DNA of 64,000 bases from Chloroflexota bacterium (GTDB lineage Bacteria > Chloroflexota > Dehalococcoidia > Tepidiformales > Tepidiformaceae), in NCBI GenBank assembly GCA_016191435.1, contig JACPOQ010000032.1, positions 434,001-498,000 on the forward strand, given 5' to 3'. Positions 34,846 through 43,387 of this stretch are shown here, one piece after another. The first letter of the stretch is position 1. Each line of letters begins with the position of its first letter. Made by a program: the position numbers and the translations under genes. The notes beneath the pieces were generated by a model. The model made no database searches. It worked only from the letters and a program-made list of their open reading frames with translations, and was not told the DNA's origin.

Positions 34846-35511
34846 CTAGCGGCGGCCGCCGTTGAGGATGCGCATCACGAACAGGAACAGGTTCACGATA
34901 TCGAGGTAAATGCCGAGCGTGATGACGACGGCGTTGCCCATCGTGTCCGTGGCGTACTTCGTGCGGTTCACATCGACGATGAGGAGGACGCTGAAAAGGA
35001 ATGCGCCGCCCCAGCTGACGACGGTGTTGAGAATCGTACCGCCGACGAAGATGTTCACGATGCTCGCGACGATGAGCCCGAGGAGCGCGATGAAGAGGTA
35101 TGGCCGGAGCCCCTCGAAGTTCCGCTTTGTCGTGAGGGCGTAGCCCGAGAGACCCACCGTCATGACGCCGGTGATGGCGACGGCCTGGAGGACGACCGCG
35201 CCGGCGCCTGCCGAGACGTAGGACGCGATCAGCGGGCCAATGGTGAGGCCGGAGACGAAGCTGAAGGCATAGAGCAGGAGAAGATTCAGGCCTTCGCGCT
35301 CACGGAACGCGTTGACCGCGAAGATGAGCCCCAGCTCGGCGAGGAAGAGTGGCAGGATGAGGCCCGGCGGCATGCGGTAGCCGACCGCGCCGCCGACCGC
35401 GGCAAACGCGATCGAAAACGCGAGGAGACCGAAGACCTTGCCGAGCAGGCCGCCGCTGAGGACTCCGGCAAAGGCGCCCTCACGGGCATCCGGGGTTGGG
35501 AACGAAGACAT
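34846..35511 (-). CDS. Bax inhibitor-1 / YccA family membrane protein
   Basis: 221 residues from ATG 35511, 7 bases after GAGGAG. Seven hydrophobic helices with the family features: YAFSFVSGLTIGPLIASYV in the middle, AITGVMTVGLSGYALTTKR, and the closing VVITLGIYLDIVNLFLFVMRIL with the buried Asp. Relatives are pH-sensitive Ca2+ channels or interact with FtsH. The 27-bp palindrome at 35525-35551 lies just upstream of its ribosome binding site. Confidence 0.93.
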   Translation of the reverse strand: MSSFPTPDAREGAFAGVLSGGLLGKVFGLLAFSIAFAAVGGAVGYRMPPGLILPLFLAELGLIFAVNAFREREGLNLLLLYAFSFVSGLTIGPLIASYVSAGAGAVVLQAVAITGVMTVGLSGYALTTKRNFEGLRPYLFIALLGLIVASIVNIFVGGTILNTVVSWGGAFLFSVLLIVDVNRTKYATDTMGNAVVITLGIYLDIVNLFLFVMRILNGGRR

Positions 35512-35524
35512 CAGTGAACTCCTC

Positions 35525-35551
35525 CGCAACGTCACCAGTGGTGACGTTGCG
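35525..35551. promoter_or_regulatory. 27-bp palindrome in the Bax-inhibitor-1 leader
   Basis: CGCAACGTCACCA and TGGTGACGTTGCG are perfect inverted arms around one base. It lies directly next to the Shine-Dalgarno sequence of the minus-strand gene. It could be an operator for a dimeric repressor or an RNA hairpin affecting translation. Confidence 0.5.
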
Positions 35552-35604
35552 AGACGATCGTATCACGAGCGGGGTTCCGGGGCTGGTAAGGGGTGGACGA
35601 CGGC

Positions 35605-36879
35605 TTACGGGCAGACGGAGCCCGGGTTAGCCAGGCTGCCTACCGTGGATTCTGGCCAACCCGTTGGCCTGGGGAAGGGCCCGTTCCTCGGGTCGTCAAC
35701 GAACCAATCGCCATCGGGGGGGCATATCACGCGAAACGGTGTGTCGCCACAATCGTAACTCCCTTGCGCCCCTGCCGACTTGCAGTCTGTGAACGCCGAC
35801 GGATGGGGGATGAGTGGAGTGGGCGTCGGGACGGGCGTCGGCGGCCGAGGCGTCGAGGTTGGCGTCACCGGCGTGGCGGTCGCAGAGGGCGGCGTTACGG
35901 TCGGCGGTTCCGCTGTTGGCGTCGGCTCGGCGGCGGTCGTCGCGGTGGCGGGGGCGGTTGGTGCGGCCACGGTGGGCGTGCTAGCGGCCGGAGTGGCGGT
36001 GGCGGCCGTGGCTGTCCCGTTCGGTGTGGCGGCAGCGGCCGCGCCGCCGGGCGGCGTCGCGGAGGCGGTGGCGCCGGCATTCGGCGTAGCGGTCCGGGTA
36101 CCAACGACGACCACCGCCGTCGGGGTGATGCCCGGCGTTTCCTGGCCGCTGGCCGCGTTCGAATCGTCGCCGCCGCGGTTGAGCAGCGCCGCGCCGGCGA
36201 GCCCGGCAAGGCCGAGGATGGCGACGAGGCCGACGAGGGCGATGACACGCACGCTGCGGCCCGAGCCATCATCGGTGGGCGGGTGCTCCATGAGCACCCC
36301 GCTCACGCGGCGGGAGCGGAAGGGCTGCTCGGGCGGGACGTAATCGTCTTCGTAGCTGGCGTCGTCATCGGCGATGCCGGCGCCCCAGGCATCGGCACGG
36401 GGTGCACCAACCGCGGGCAGGGAACGAGGCGGCGGTTCGGGAGCCCAGCGGTCGCTGTCGGAGTCTTCGTCTGCGCTGGCGGCGCGAGGCCGCGGCTCAT
36501 CGAACGGGACCGCCATGGCCGGCGGGTTCGACACGATCGGTTGCTGGCGCTGGAAGGGGTCGCGGGTGTTGCGGCGGCCGCGTTGCGAAAGCGGCGCGCG
36601 CGAACTGCCGCCGGGTCCGCTGACGAAGGCGTCGGGGCCAGCGAGCGGCGAACCGCCGCCGGTCAATTCGGCGACGAGTGGCTCGGGATCGAGGTGCAGG
36701 AAGTTCGCGTAGGAACGGAGGAAGCCGCGTACATAGACGGGCGCCGGGAGTTCTTCGAAACGCTCGGCTTCAAGCGCCTGGAGGAAGCGCGCGGAGATGC
36801 GCGTCTCCTGCGAGACCTGCTCGATGGTAAGGCCACGCTCGACGCGCGCCTCGCGAAGGCTCTTTCCGATGAGCGCCAA
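35605..36879 (-). CDS. RodZ-like HTH membrane protein with extracellular Cys-containing tail
   Basis: 424 residues from TTG 36879, with GGGGAG 9 bases upstream. N-terminal HTH of RodZ type (IGKSLREARVERGLTIEQVS, then ISARFLQALEAERFEELPAP and VYVRGFLRSYANFLHLDPE). A disordered region follows, then one membrane helix (about 211-232, VIALVGLVAILGLAGLAGAA) and a 120-residue Thr/Ala/Pro linker. The last 60 residues hold four Cys (DCKS, YDCGD, VICPP, SVCP) and could form a small disulfide domain. RodZ tethers MreB for cell shape; here the outside part is unlike the usual DUF4115 domain. Confidence 0.85.
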   Translation of the reverse strand: MALIGKSLREARVERGLTIEQVSQETRISARFLQALEAERFEELPAPVYVRGFLRSYANFLHLDPEPLVAELTGGGSPLAGPDAFVSGPGGSSRAPLSQRGRRNTRDPFQRQQPIVSNPPAMAVPFDEPRPRAASADEDSDSDRWAPEPPPRSLPAVGAPRADAWGAGIADDDASYEDDYVPPEQPFRSRRVSGVLMEHPPTDDGSGRSVRVIALVGLVAILGLAGLAGAALLNRGGDDSNAASGQETPGITPTAVVVVGTRTATPNAGATASATPPGGAAAAATPNGTATAATATPAASTPTVAAPTAPATATTAAEPTPTAEPPTVTPPSATATPVTPTSTPRPPTPVPTPTPLIPHPSAFTDCKSAGAQGSYDCGDTPFRVICPPDGDWFVDDPRNGPFPRPTGWPESTVGSLANPGSVCP

Positions 36880-37029
36880 GCAGCCTTCTCCCCGCGAGAT
36901 GGGACATAAACTACGAGACTTCTGTGAAATGCGCTATGAGGGAGTTGGATAAAGACCGCGGTGTCATGCGGATTGGGTGCGCGGGCGGCGGCGCACAGGT
37001 GGTGCGTCACGGTGCAGGGGACGGTGGCA

Positions 37030-38019
37030 TCACTCGTTCGCGGCGCCCACCAGCTCGTAGCGTGGCGGCTCGATCCATTCGCCGGTGGGCGGGTTTTCCT
37101 GTGCGCGGATCTCGGCCCGGCGCTGCTCGGCCTCGTACTTGCGGGCCTGGGCGATCACCTGCGTGCGTTGTTTCGCGTGCTCCACATCGCGCCGGGCTTT
37201 CGCGGCGTCCGGGCGGCGCGGCTTGCCAGGGAAGAGGTTGAGCCGCCCTTCGGCTTCGAGCTGCGCCAGGTGGGTACGGACGTTGTTATCGGCGGCGCGC
37301 CGGAGGCGTTTATCGATGTCCGGGTAGAGCTGGAGCATGATGTCCCAGCTCGACAGCGCCCCGCCGCCCTCCAGGACTCCGAGGATCTGGCGTTCACGCA
37401 TCGCACGGTGGTTGATGTATTGCTGCAGCCGTTCACGCGGGTCGTGGACGAGCGGGCCGTGGCCGGGGCAGATGACCTTGAGGTTCGGCAGCGCGATGAG
37501 CATCGCCAGGCTGCGGCGATAGGCGCCGAGGTCGCCGACCGTTGTCGTGCTGGAACCGAGGAGCGTGTCGCCGGAAAAGAGCACGCCCTCGTCTTCGAGG
37601 TAGTAGCAGACGGAGTCGACGCTGTGGCCGGGCGACTTCAACACGCGCAAGTTCACGCCGCCGTCAAGGTCGATGACCTCACCATCGGCGAAGGTGCGCA
37701 CGCCGGCGCGTGGCAGGCGGCCCTTGAGCAGGGGGACGGCCTCTTTGGCCGTGACAATTTCCGCCCCGAGCTCTTCGCGGATCCACTTGAGGTTGCCGCT
37801 GTGGTCGGCGTGGTGATGGGTGATCCCGGCCAGCGCGATCTCGGAGCGCTCCACGGCGGCCAGGTAGCCCCGCAGCATCCAGCGGTAGCGGTCCATGGTC
37901 TCGCCGGAATCGATGCTGAGGACCTGGCCGCGGCCGACCAGGTAAATCGTGGTGAAGTCCGGGTGCATGGGGTTGTCATCAGGCACCTGGACGGCGCGGA
38001 CGCTGGGCGAAACCTGCAT
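37030..38019 (-). CDS. MBL-fold metallo-hydrolase (LACTB2-like)
   Basis: 329 residues from ATG 38019 (ATG 38028 also possible). Metallo-beta-lactamase motifs: THHHADHSGN (HxHxDH), LKSPGHSVDSVCYY (His), VLFSGDTLLGSS (Asp) and VICPGHGPLV (last His). A C-terminal winged-helix-like extension (RAMRERQILGVL and LRRAADNNVRTHLAQLEAEG) is typical of LACTB2/beta-lactamase-like 2 proteins, some of which are RNA nucleases. The last 50 residues are Lys/Arg/Glu-rich. Role here unknown. Confidence 0.9.
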   Translation of the reverse strand: MQVSPSVRAVQVPDDNPMHPDFTTIYLVGRGQVLSIDSGETMDRYRWMLRGYLAAVERSEIALAGITHHHADHSGNLKWIREELGAEIVTAKEAVPLLKGRLPRAGVRTFADGEVIDLDGGVNLRVLKSPGHSVDSVCYYLEDEGVLFSGDTLLGSSTTTVGDLGAYRRSLAMLIALPNLKVICPGHGPLVHDPRERLQQYINHRAMRERQILGVLEGGGALSSWDIMLQLYPDIDKRLRRAADNNVRTHLAQLEAEGRLNLFPGKPRRPDAAKARRDVEHAKQRTQVIAQARKYEAEQRRAEIRAQENPPTGEWIEPPRYELVGAANE

Positions 38020-38168
38020 GGCGCGCATGCTACGGGGGTGCATCGGGACTCGCCAGCGCGGCCCGCATTGGCCATGGCCGTCCGCCCACACACGTTTCCA
38101 ACAAGCGCGTCCACCGGGTGTCCACCTGATGTCTCCCTGCTCGCATCCGCGCCGGGCCATAAGGGTTT

Positions 38169-38176
38169 GCGATAAC
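38169..38176 (+). promoter_or_regulatory. Possible sigma-28 -10 element for flagellin 1
   Basis: GCGATAAC resembles the flagellar sigma factor -10 box (GCCGATAA) and is placed 79 bases before the flagellin 1 start. A near-identical CCGATAAC stands in the same relative place before flagellin 2. The TAAA-like -35 is not obvious. Confidence 0.4.
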
Positions 38177-38255
38177 AGAGAGGAAGCACCCGCCACAAAA
38201 CACACTGGTGGCAGGCGCGCCCCACCCCGGGGGCACCACCGAAAGGGACAACGAA

Positions 38256-39407
38256 ATGGCTTCCATCGTCACGAACGTTGGCGCGATCAACGCTCAGCGC
38301 AACCTGAGCAAGACGGGCCTCAAGCAGAGCAAGGTGCTCGAGCAGCTCTCCAGCGGCTACCGCATCAACCGCGCCGCCGATGACGCCGCCGGCCTCGGCA
38401 TCTCCGAGAAGATGCGCTCCCAGATCCGTGGCAACGCGCAGGCGGTGCGCAACGCGCAGGACGGCATCTCGATGATCCAGACCGCTGAAGGCGCCATGGA
38501 CGAGATCCACAGCATCCTCCAGCGCGCCCGCGAACTCTCCGTGCAGGCCGCCAACGGCTCCATGGACAGCGCCGCCCGGACCTCCATCGGCACCGAAATG
38601 GTCGCCCTGCAGTCCGAGATCAACCGCATCGCCACGGCCACCCAGTTCAACGGCTCGAACCTCCTCAATGGCACGCTCGTTGGCTCGCTCGCGGGCGGTT
38701 CCGCCACCAAGGTGGGCACCGTGCTGACCGGGGCGGGCGGCGACGCCACCGTCGGCGCGCTGGACGTCTCCAAGGCCCAGGCCGGGACCTACGCCATCAC
38801 CTCCACGGCCACCACCATCACCCTCAACGGCGAGACCATCGCCCTCAACGACATGGCCGCCAACAGCAGCCAGGTCCTGAACTTCTCCTCGACCGGCATC
38901 AGCATGACGCTGGTCTCGGGCGCGGCGAAGACGGCCGCCAACATCAACACCGACATCGGCGACTTCGGCGCCGGCATCACCGTCAGCGGCAGCGGCTCGG
39001 CCGTCTTCCAGGTCGGCGCGAACGTCGGCAACACCATGAACGTCGCCTTCAGCGACGTGCGCGCCAACCAGGTGACGGGCCTCAACCTGAGCACCTGGGT
39101 GGCCTCCACGGCGGTGCAGGACCTGACCGCGGCAAACGCGCGCATCACCGAGATCGATTCGGCGATCACCACGCTCAACACGCGCCGTTCGGACCTCGGC
39201 GCCGCCCAGAACCGGCTTGATTACACGATTTCGAGCCTCGGTGTCTCGGTCGAGAACCTCACCTCCGCCGAAAGCCGCATCCGTGACGCCGATGTCGCCC
39301 AGCTTTCGACACAGATGGTAAGCAACCAGATCCTGCAGCAGGCCGGCACGGCCGTCCTCTCGCAGGCCAACCAGTCCGCACAGTCGGTCCTCAGTCTCCT
39401 CCGGTAG
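38256..39407 (+). CDS. fliC: Flagellin (copy 1)
   Basis: 383 residues from ATG 38256 with AAAGGGA upstream. N-terminal D0/D1 helices (ASIVTNVGAINAQRNLSKTG, LEQLSSGYRINRAADDAAGL, RSQIRGNAQAVRNAQDGISM) and C-terminal D1/D0 (NRLDYTISSLGVSVENLTSA, SRIRDADVAQLSTQMVSNQI, LSQANQSAQSVLSLLR) are textbook. The variable middle (about 145-300) is Thr/Ala/Gly-rich. It polymerises into the filament after export. The second copy follows 233 bases on, behind a terminator, so each has its own promoter. Confidence 0.97.
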   Translation: MASIVTNVGAINAQRNLSKTGLKQSKVLEQLSSGYRINRAADDAAGLGISEKMRSQIRGNAQAVRNAQDGISMIQTAEGAMDEIHSILQRARELSVQAANGSMDSAARTSIGTEMVALQSEINRIATATQFNGSNLLNGTLVGSLAGGSATKVGTVLTGAGGDATVGALDVSKAQAGTYAITSTATTITLNGETIALNDMAANSSQVLNFSSTGISMTLVSGAAKTAANINTDIGDFGAGITVSGSGSAVFQVGANVGNTMNVAFSDVRANQVTGLNLSTWVASTAVQDLTAANARITEIDSAITTLNTRRSDLGAAQNRLDYTISSLGVSVENLTSAESRIRDADVAQLSTQMVSNQILQQAGTAVLSQANQSAQSVLSLLR

Positions 39408-39450
39408 CAGTCCACCAGGGGCTGGCTCTTCGGGGCGGCCACGTTGATAC

Positions 39451-39482
39451 CGAAAGGCCCCCGCCTGCGCGGGGGCCTTTCG
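39451..39482 (+). terminator. Rho-independent terminator after flagellin 1
   Basis: CGAAAGGCCCCCGC (39451-39464) pairs perfectly with GCGGGGGCCTTTCG (39469-39482) around CTGC. The A-rich 5' and T-rich 3' ends of the stem supply a short TTT. It separates the two flagellin transcripts. Confidence 0.88.
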
Positions 39483-39546
39483 CGTCCCTGGGTGTAGGTG
39501 TTCGCCCCTATTCTTGGCGACGGCCCTATGCCGCGGCGCCGAATCT

Positions 39547-39554
39547 CCGATAAC
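39547..39554 (+). promoter_or_regulatory. Possible sigma-28 -10 element for flagellin 2
   Basis: CCGATAAC, preceded by T, matches the flagellar -10 consensus closely. It lies 86 bases before the start of flagellin 2 and mirrors the element before copy 1. No good -35 is seen. Confidence 0.45.
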
Positions 39555-39568
39555 CCTCGTGTACCCAT

Positions 39569-39598
39569 GTGTCCACCAATTCTTCACCTGGTGGACAC
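39569..39598 (+). promoter_or_regulatory. Leader hairpin of flagellin 2
   Basis: GTGTCCACCA (39569-39578) pairs perfectly with TGGTGGACAC (39589-39598) over a 10-base loop. It lies between the putative -10 element and the GGAGG of flagellin 2, so it would be in the 5' untranslated RNA. Followed by a small GCCCGC/GCGGGC stem. Confidence 0.5.
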
Positions 39599-39640
39599 CA
39601 AGGCCCGCAAGCGGGCTGAACGGGTCCCGGAGGTTCAGCC

Positions 39641-40798
39641 ATGGGAATGATGATTGCCACGAACGTGGCCGCGATTAATGCGCAGCGCAACCTGAGCACA
39701 ACGGGTACGAAGATGGGGAAAGTGTTGGAGAAGCTCTCCAGCGGTTACCGCATCAACCGCGCCGCCGATGACGCCGCCGGGCTGGGCATTTCCGAAAAGA
39801 TGCGCTCCCAGATCCGCGGCAACTCGCAGGCCCTGCGCAACGCGCAAGATGGCATCTCGATGATCCAGACTGCTGAAGGCGCGATGGACGAGATCCACAG
39901 CATCCTCCAGCGCGCCCGCGAACTCTCCGTCCAGGCCGCCAACGGCTCCATGGACACGGCCGCGCGGACCTCGATCGGCACGGAAATGGTCGCCCTCCAG
40001 TCCGAGATCAACCGCATCGCCTCGGCGACCCAGTTCAATGGCGCGCAACTCCTCAACGGCACGCTCGTCGGAACGTTGGCGGGCGCTTCGGCGACCACCG
40101 TGGGCACGGTCCTGAACGGTGCCGGCGGCGATGCGACGGTTGCGCAACTCGATGTTTCGAAGGCCCAGGCGGGCACTTATGCCATCAGCTCCACCGCGAC
40201 GAGCATCACCATCAACGGCGAGACCATCGCGCTCAACGACATGGCGGCGAACTCGACCCAGGTGCTGAACTGGTCCGCGACCGGGATCACGATGACGCTG
40301 GTGTCCGGCGCGGCGAAGACGGCCGCGAACATCAACACCGATATTGGCGACTTCGGCGCCGGCATCACGGTCACGGGCAGTGGCTCGGCGGTGTTCCAGG
40401 TGGGCGCGAACGTGGGCAACACGATGAATGTCTCGTTCAACGACGTCCGCGCGAACCAGGTCACGGGCCTGAACCTCACAACGTGGGTGGCGAACACGGC
40501 GGTGCAGGACCTGCCGGCGGCGAACGCACGCCTGACCGAGATCGACGCCGCGATCACCACGCTCAACACTCGCCGCGCCGACCTCGGCGCCGCCCAGAAC
40601 CGGCTGGAACACACGATCAACAGCCTCGGTATTGCGGTCGAAAACCTGACCGCCGCCGAGAGCCGCATCCGCGATGCCGACGTGGCGTCGCTCTCCAGCC
40701 AGATGGTCAGCAACCAGATCCTGCAGCAGGCGGGGGTCTCCGTCCTGTCGCAGGCGAACCAGTCGCCCCAGGCGGTGCTGGCGCTGCTCAAGCAGTAA
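39641..40798 (+). CDS. fliC: Flagellin (copy 2)
   Basis: 385 residues from ATG 39641, 7 bases after GGAGG. It is a close paralogue of copy 1 along the whole length, including the middle region (same GETIALNDMAANS, TLVSGAAKTAANINTDIGDF and VFQVGANVGNTMNV segments). Most changes are conservative, and codons have drifted more than residues, so selection keeps both. It differs at the very start (MGMMIATNVAAINAQRNLS). It is followed by its own terminator. Confidence 0.97.
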   Translation: MGMMIATNVAAINAQRNLSTTGTKMGKVLEKLSSGYRINRAADDAAGLGISEKMRSQIRGNSQALRNAQDGISMIQTAEGAMDEIHSILQRARELSVQAANGSMDTAARTSIGTEMVALQSEINRIASATQFNGAQLLNGTLVGTLAGASATTVGTVLNGAGGDATVAQLDVSKAQAGTYAISSTATSITINGETIALNDMAANSTQVLNWSATGITMTLVSGAAKTAANINTDIGDFGAGITVTGSGSAVFQVGANVGNTMNVSFNDVRANQVTGLNLTTWVANTAVQDLPAANARLTEIDAAITTLNTRRADLGAAQNRLEHTINSLGIAVENLTAAESRIRDADVASLSSQMVSNQILQQAGVSVLSQANQSPQAVLALLKQ

Positions 40799-40824
40799 AC
40801 GCGCGGGGCTAGCGGGTGAAGTGA

Positions 40825-40854
40825 CACGGGCCCGGTCGCGAGGCCGGGCCCGTG
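40825..40854 (+). terminator. Hairpin terminator after flagellin 2
   Basis: CACGGGCCCGG (40825-40835) pairs with CCGGGCCCGTG (40844-40854) over an 8-base loop, 27 bases after the stop codon. No clear T-run. Confidence 0.75.
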
Positions 40855-40955
40855 GGCATTCCCGGATGGCTACCGGCGGGCCACCACTCTTGTCCGCTAA
40901 GGAATCGGTGGTTTGCCGCCGATGATCAGGGAGGAATCCCGGAGGGAGAACGGCC

Positions 40956-41273
40956 ATGGCAAGCGTTAGTGTTGCTCGTATCGCACCGGTCACCTCCGGC
41001 GTCGCGGCCGCCCACTGGGACCAGCCGGGCCACAAGCGCCGCCAGCATCCGGGGCGCAATTCACGGGACCGTTTCCTCGCCCTGGCGCTCCCGGGCGCCG
41101 ACCCATCGGAGTGTGAAGTGGCGAGCGACTTCGACGCGGCGGGCGAACTGCGAGGGGTGGTCGTGACCGACGGCACAACGGGGGCCGTGCTCGCCCGCTT
41201 CAGCCTGGAACAGCTCGCTCGTCTTGGCGAAAACAACGACCAGCGCGGTCTCTTCTTCGAGCGCAGGGGGTAG
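40956..41273 (+). CDS. FlaG-like protein (probable)
   Basis: 105 residues from ATG 40956. The first half is Arg/His-rich and variable. The second half, VVVTDGTTGAVLARFSLEQL and then GLFFERRG, matches the FlaG layout, where a strand-turn of the type DxxTGEVIRQIPPE is followed by a short helix and a closing strand. It sits between flagellin and fliD, the usual place of flaG, and ends 2 bases before the fliD start. FlaG affects filament length. Sequence similarity is modest, so the assignment rests partly on position. Confidence 0.6.
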   Translation: MASVSVARIAPVTSGVAAAHWDQPGHKRRQHPGRNSRDRFLALALPGADPSECEVASDFDAAGELRGVVVTDGTTGAVLARFSLEQLARLGENNDQRGLFFERRG

Positions 41274-41275
41274 TC

Positions 41276-43282
41276 ATGGCCGATTCGCCGATCAGGCTCT
41301 CTGGCTTCTTCTCGAACATCGATTACGAGTCGATCCTGAGCCAACTCACGCAGGTGAGGCAGGCGCCCATCCGCAGCCTGGACGCTCAGCGTGTCAAAAT
41401 GCTCGCGCAAAAGACTGCGCTGACGGGGCTCGGCGGCAACTTCTCCGGGCTCCTGTTCCGCGCGAAGAGTCTCCTCGATGCGGCCTCGACTTCCGGGAAA
41501 TCGACGAGCGTCGACGGCACGGGCGTGACGGCCGCGGCAGGCCCCTCCGCGACGACTGGCAGCTTCAAGGTCGCCGTGTCGCGGCTTGCGACGGGGACGA
41601 CCGCGACTGGCACGGTCATCTCGGCGGCCGTGAACCAGACGGCGATGCTCGGTGTTTCGAACTTCAACATCCCGGTCAATAGCGGCACGTTCACGATGAA
41701 GACCGCGACGGGTGGCAGCGCGACCATCACGGTCGACGCGGCGACGCAGTCGCTCGACGGCGTTGTCGCTGCGATCAACGGTTCCGGCATCGGCATCACG
41801 GCAACGATCCAGAACGACGCCGCCGGACGCCCGAACATCCTCCAGCTCGATTCGACGCAGGGCGCGATGACGCTAGGGAGCGGTGGCGATACCTCGAACT
41901 TCCTGGCCGCGACGAACCTCATCGCTTCGCCCGGGACGACGACGCGGTCGAGCACGCTGGGCATTGCCCGCATCAACACATCCAACAAGTTGGCGAACTC
42001 GGCGTTCCTCGGCGGGCCGCCGAACGCCGGGGCCCAGTCTTTCACGCTCAACGGCGTGACCATCAACTACGACACCGCCGCCGATTCGCTCGCCGACGTG
42101 ATCAACCGCATCAATGCGAGCACGGCAGGCGTAAACGCGCGTTACGACAGTGCAAGCGACACCATCAAGTTGACGGAGTCCAAGACGGGCTCGCTCGCCA
42201 TCACCATGGCGGACAACGGGGGCGGCAACTTCCTCGCGAAGACGGGCCTGCTCGCGGCAACGCAGACGCTCGGATCCACGGCGCAGTATTCGGTGGATGG
42301 GGGCGCGACGCAGTACGCGGATTCGAATACCGTCACCGTCAACGGCACGTCGCTGTCGTTCACGGCGGTCACCTCCACACCGGTGACGGTGAACGTGACG
42401 CAGGACACGGCGACGGCGCTGACGAACGTGAAGAACTTCGTGGCCGAATACAACGGCCTGATGGACGCGATCACGGCCGCAACCAAGAACAATGGCGCGG
42501 ACACGTCGCAGGCCGGGGTACTGTCCGGCGACTCGACGCTGACCGCGATTGCCTCTTCGTTGCGCTCGATCATCACAAGCCAGGGTTCGAACCTGAGCAG
42601 CAACTTCACGACGCTCAGCCAGATCGGGCTGTCGTTCGGCCCGGTGGGCTCCGCGGTTGGTTCGACGAACAAGCTCGTGCTCGATGAGACGGTATTCAAG
42701 AAGGCGCTCGCGAGCGATCCTGCCTCGGTGCAGGCCGTGCTGAGCCAGGTGAAATTGGCCGGCACGCTGACGGCCGGCGGGACCGGCTCGATCGCGGGGC
42801 TGACGGGCACGTATTCCGGGAACCGCGCGGGCACTTACGCCATCGCCGATGACGGGCTCGGGACGCTCACGGCGACGTTCACGCCGATCGACGGCGGCCC
42901 GGACGTTGTCACCACTGGCGCGATCACCGCGGGCGGCACGAACGACACGCTCATACCGGGCATGGTCATCCAGGCGGGCGCCACGCTGCAGGCGGGTTCG
43001 CACACGATCACAGTCGCCGCCTCGACGGAGAGCGTGATCTCGCGCATCAAGACGTTCCTCGATGTCCAATCGGGCGCGGGCGGTGTGCTAACAAAGCGCC
43101 AGGCTACCTACGACACGCGCCTCAAAGATATCGACGCGCGCAAGCAGAAGATCCAGGAGAGCATCGATAACGAGATGGCGGCGATGCGCAAGAAATTCAT
43201 CGCCATGGAGCAGGCTTCGGCGCGCGCCTCCAGCGTAAGCGACGCGCTCACGGCGTCGCTCGCGAAGCTGAACGCATCGTAG
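41276..43282 (+). CDS. fliD: FliD, flagellar filament cap / hook-associated protein 2
   Basis: 668 residues. N-terminal FliD region: IRLSGFFSNIDYESILSQLT, QVRQAPIRSLDAQRVKMLAQ, KTALTGLGGNFSGLLFRAKS, then ATGTTA-type beta repeats. The C-terminal region has NFVAEYNGLMDAI, LSGDSTLTAIASSLRSIITS, QIGLSFG and a final coiled-coil helix (ISRIKTFLDVQSGAG onward to ALTASLAKLNAS). It caps the growing filament and places flagellin subunits. Longer than the enterobacterial protein (about 470) because of extra middle domains. fliS follows 105 bases on. Confidence 0.93.
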   Translation: MADSPIRLSGFFSNIDYESILSQLTQVRQAPIRSLDAQRVKMLAQKTALTGLGGNFSGLLFRAKSLLDAASTSGKSTSVDGTGVTAAAGPSATTGSFKVAVSRLATGTTATGTVISAAVNQTAMLGVSNFNIPVNSGTFTMKTATGGSATITVDAATQSLDGVVAAINGSGIGITATIQNDAAGRPNILQLDSTQGAMTLGSGGDTSNFLAATNLIASPGTTTRSSTLGIARINTSNKLANSAFLGGPPNAGAQSFTLNGVTINYDTAADSLADVINRINASTAGVNARYDSASDTIKLTESKTGSLAITMADNGGGNFLAKTGLLAATQTLGSTAQYSVDGGATQYADSNTVTVNGTSLSFTAVTSTPVTVNVTQDTATALTNVKNFVAEYNGLMDAITAATKNNGADTSQAGVLSGDSTLTAIASSLRSIITSQGSNLSSNFTTLSQIGLSFGPVGSAVGSTNKLVLDETVFKKALASDPASVQAVLSQVKLAGTLTAGGTGSIAGLTGTYSGNRAGTYAIADDGLGTLTATFTPIDGGPDVVTTGAITAGGTNDTLIPGMVIQAGATLQAGSHTITVAASTESVISRIKTFLDVQSGAGGVLTKRQATYDTRLKDIDARKQKIQESIDNEMAAMRKKFIAMEQASARASSVSDALTASLAKLNAS

Positions 43283-43295
43283 TTACCTGCAGGTC

Positions 43296-43310
43296 CGGGG
43301 ACATTCCCCG
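43296..43310 (+). terminator. Weak hairpin after fliD
   Basis: CGGGGA and TCCCCG pair across CAT, 13 bases after the fliD stop. Too short to be a strong terminator; it may only reduce read-through to fliS. Confidence 0.3.
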
Positions 43311-43387
43311 ATTCACTCTGAACACGGTCCATCGCACGATGGCGTCATCGCGCTTGAGGCAAATCGCTACGGGAGAATCGACACCGC

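Noticed and set aside
35593..36909. Gly/Arg-rich plus-strand frame opposite the RodZ-like gene
   Set aside because: Mirror of the Thr/Ala/Pro linker codons on the minus strand; no domain or ribosome binding site.
39635..41410. A 591-codon minus-strand frame opposite flagellin 2 (and a similar one opposite flagellin 1)
   Set aside because: Its two halves resemble each other only because the flagellins on the other strand are paralogues; Arg/Val/Asp-biased with no start signal.
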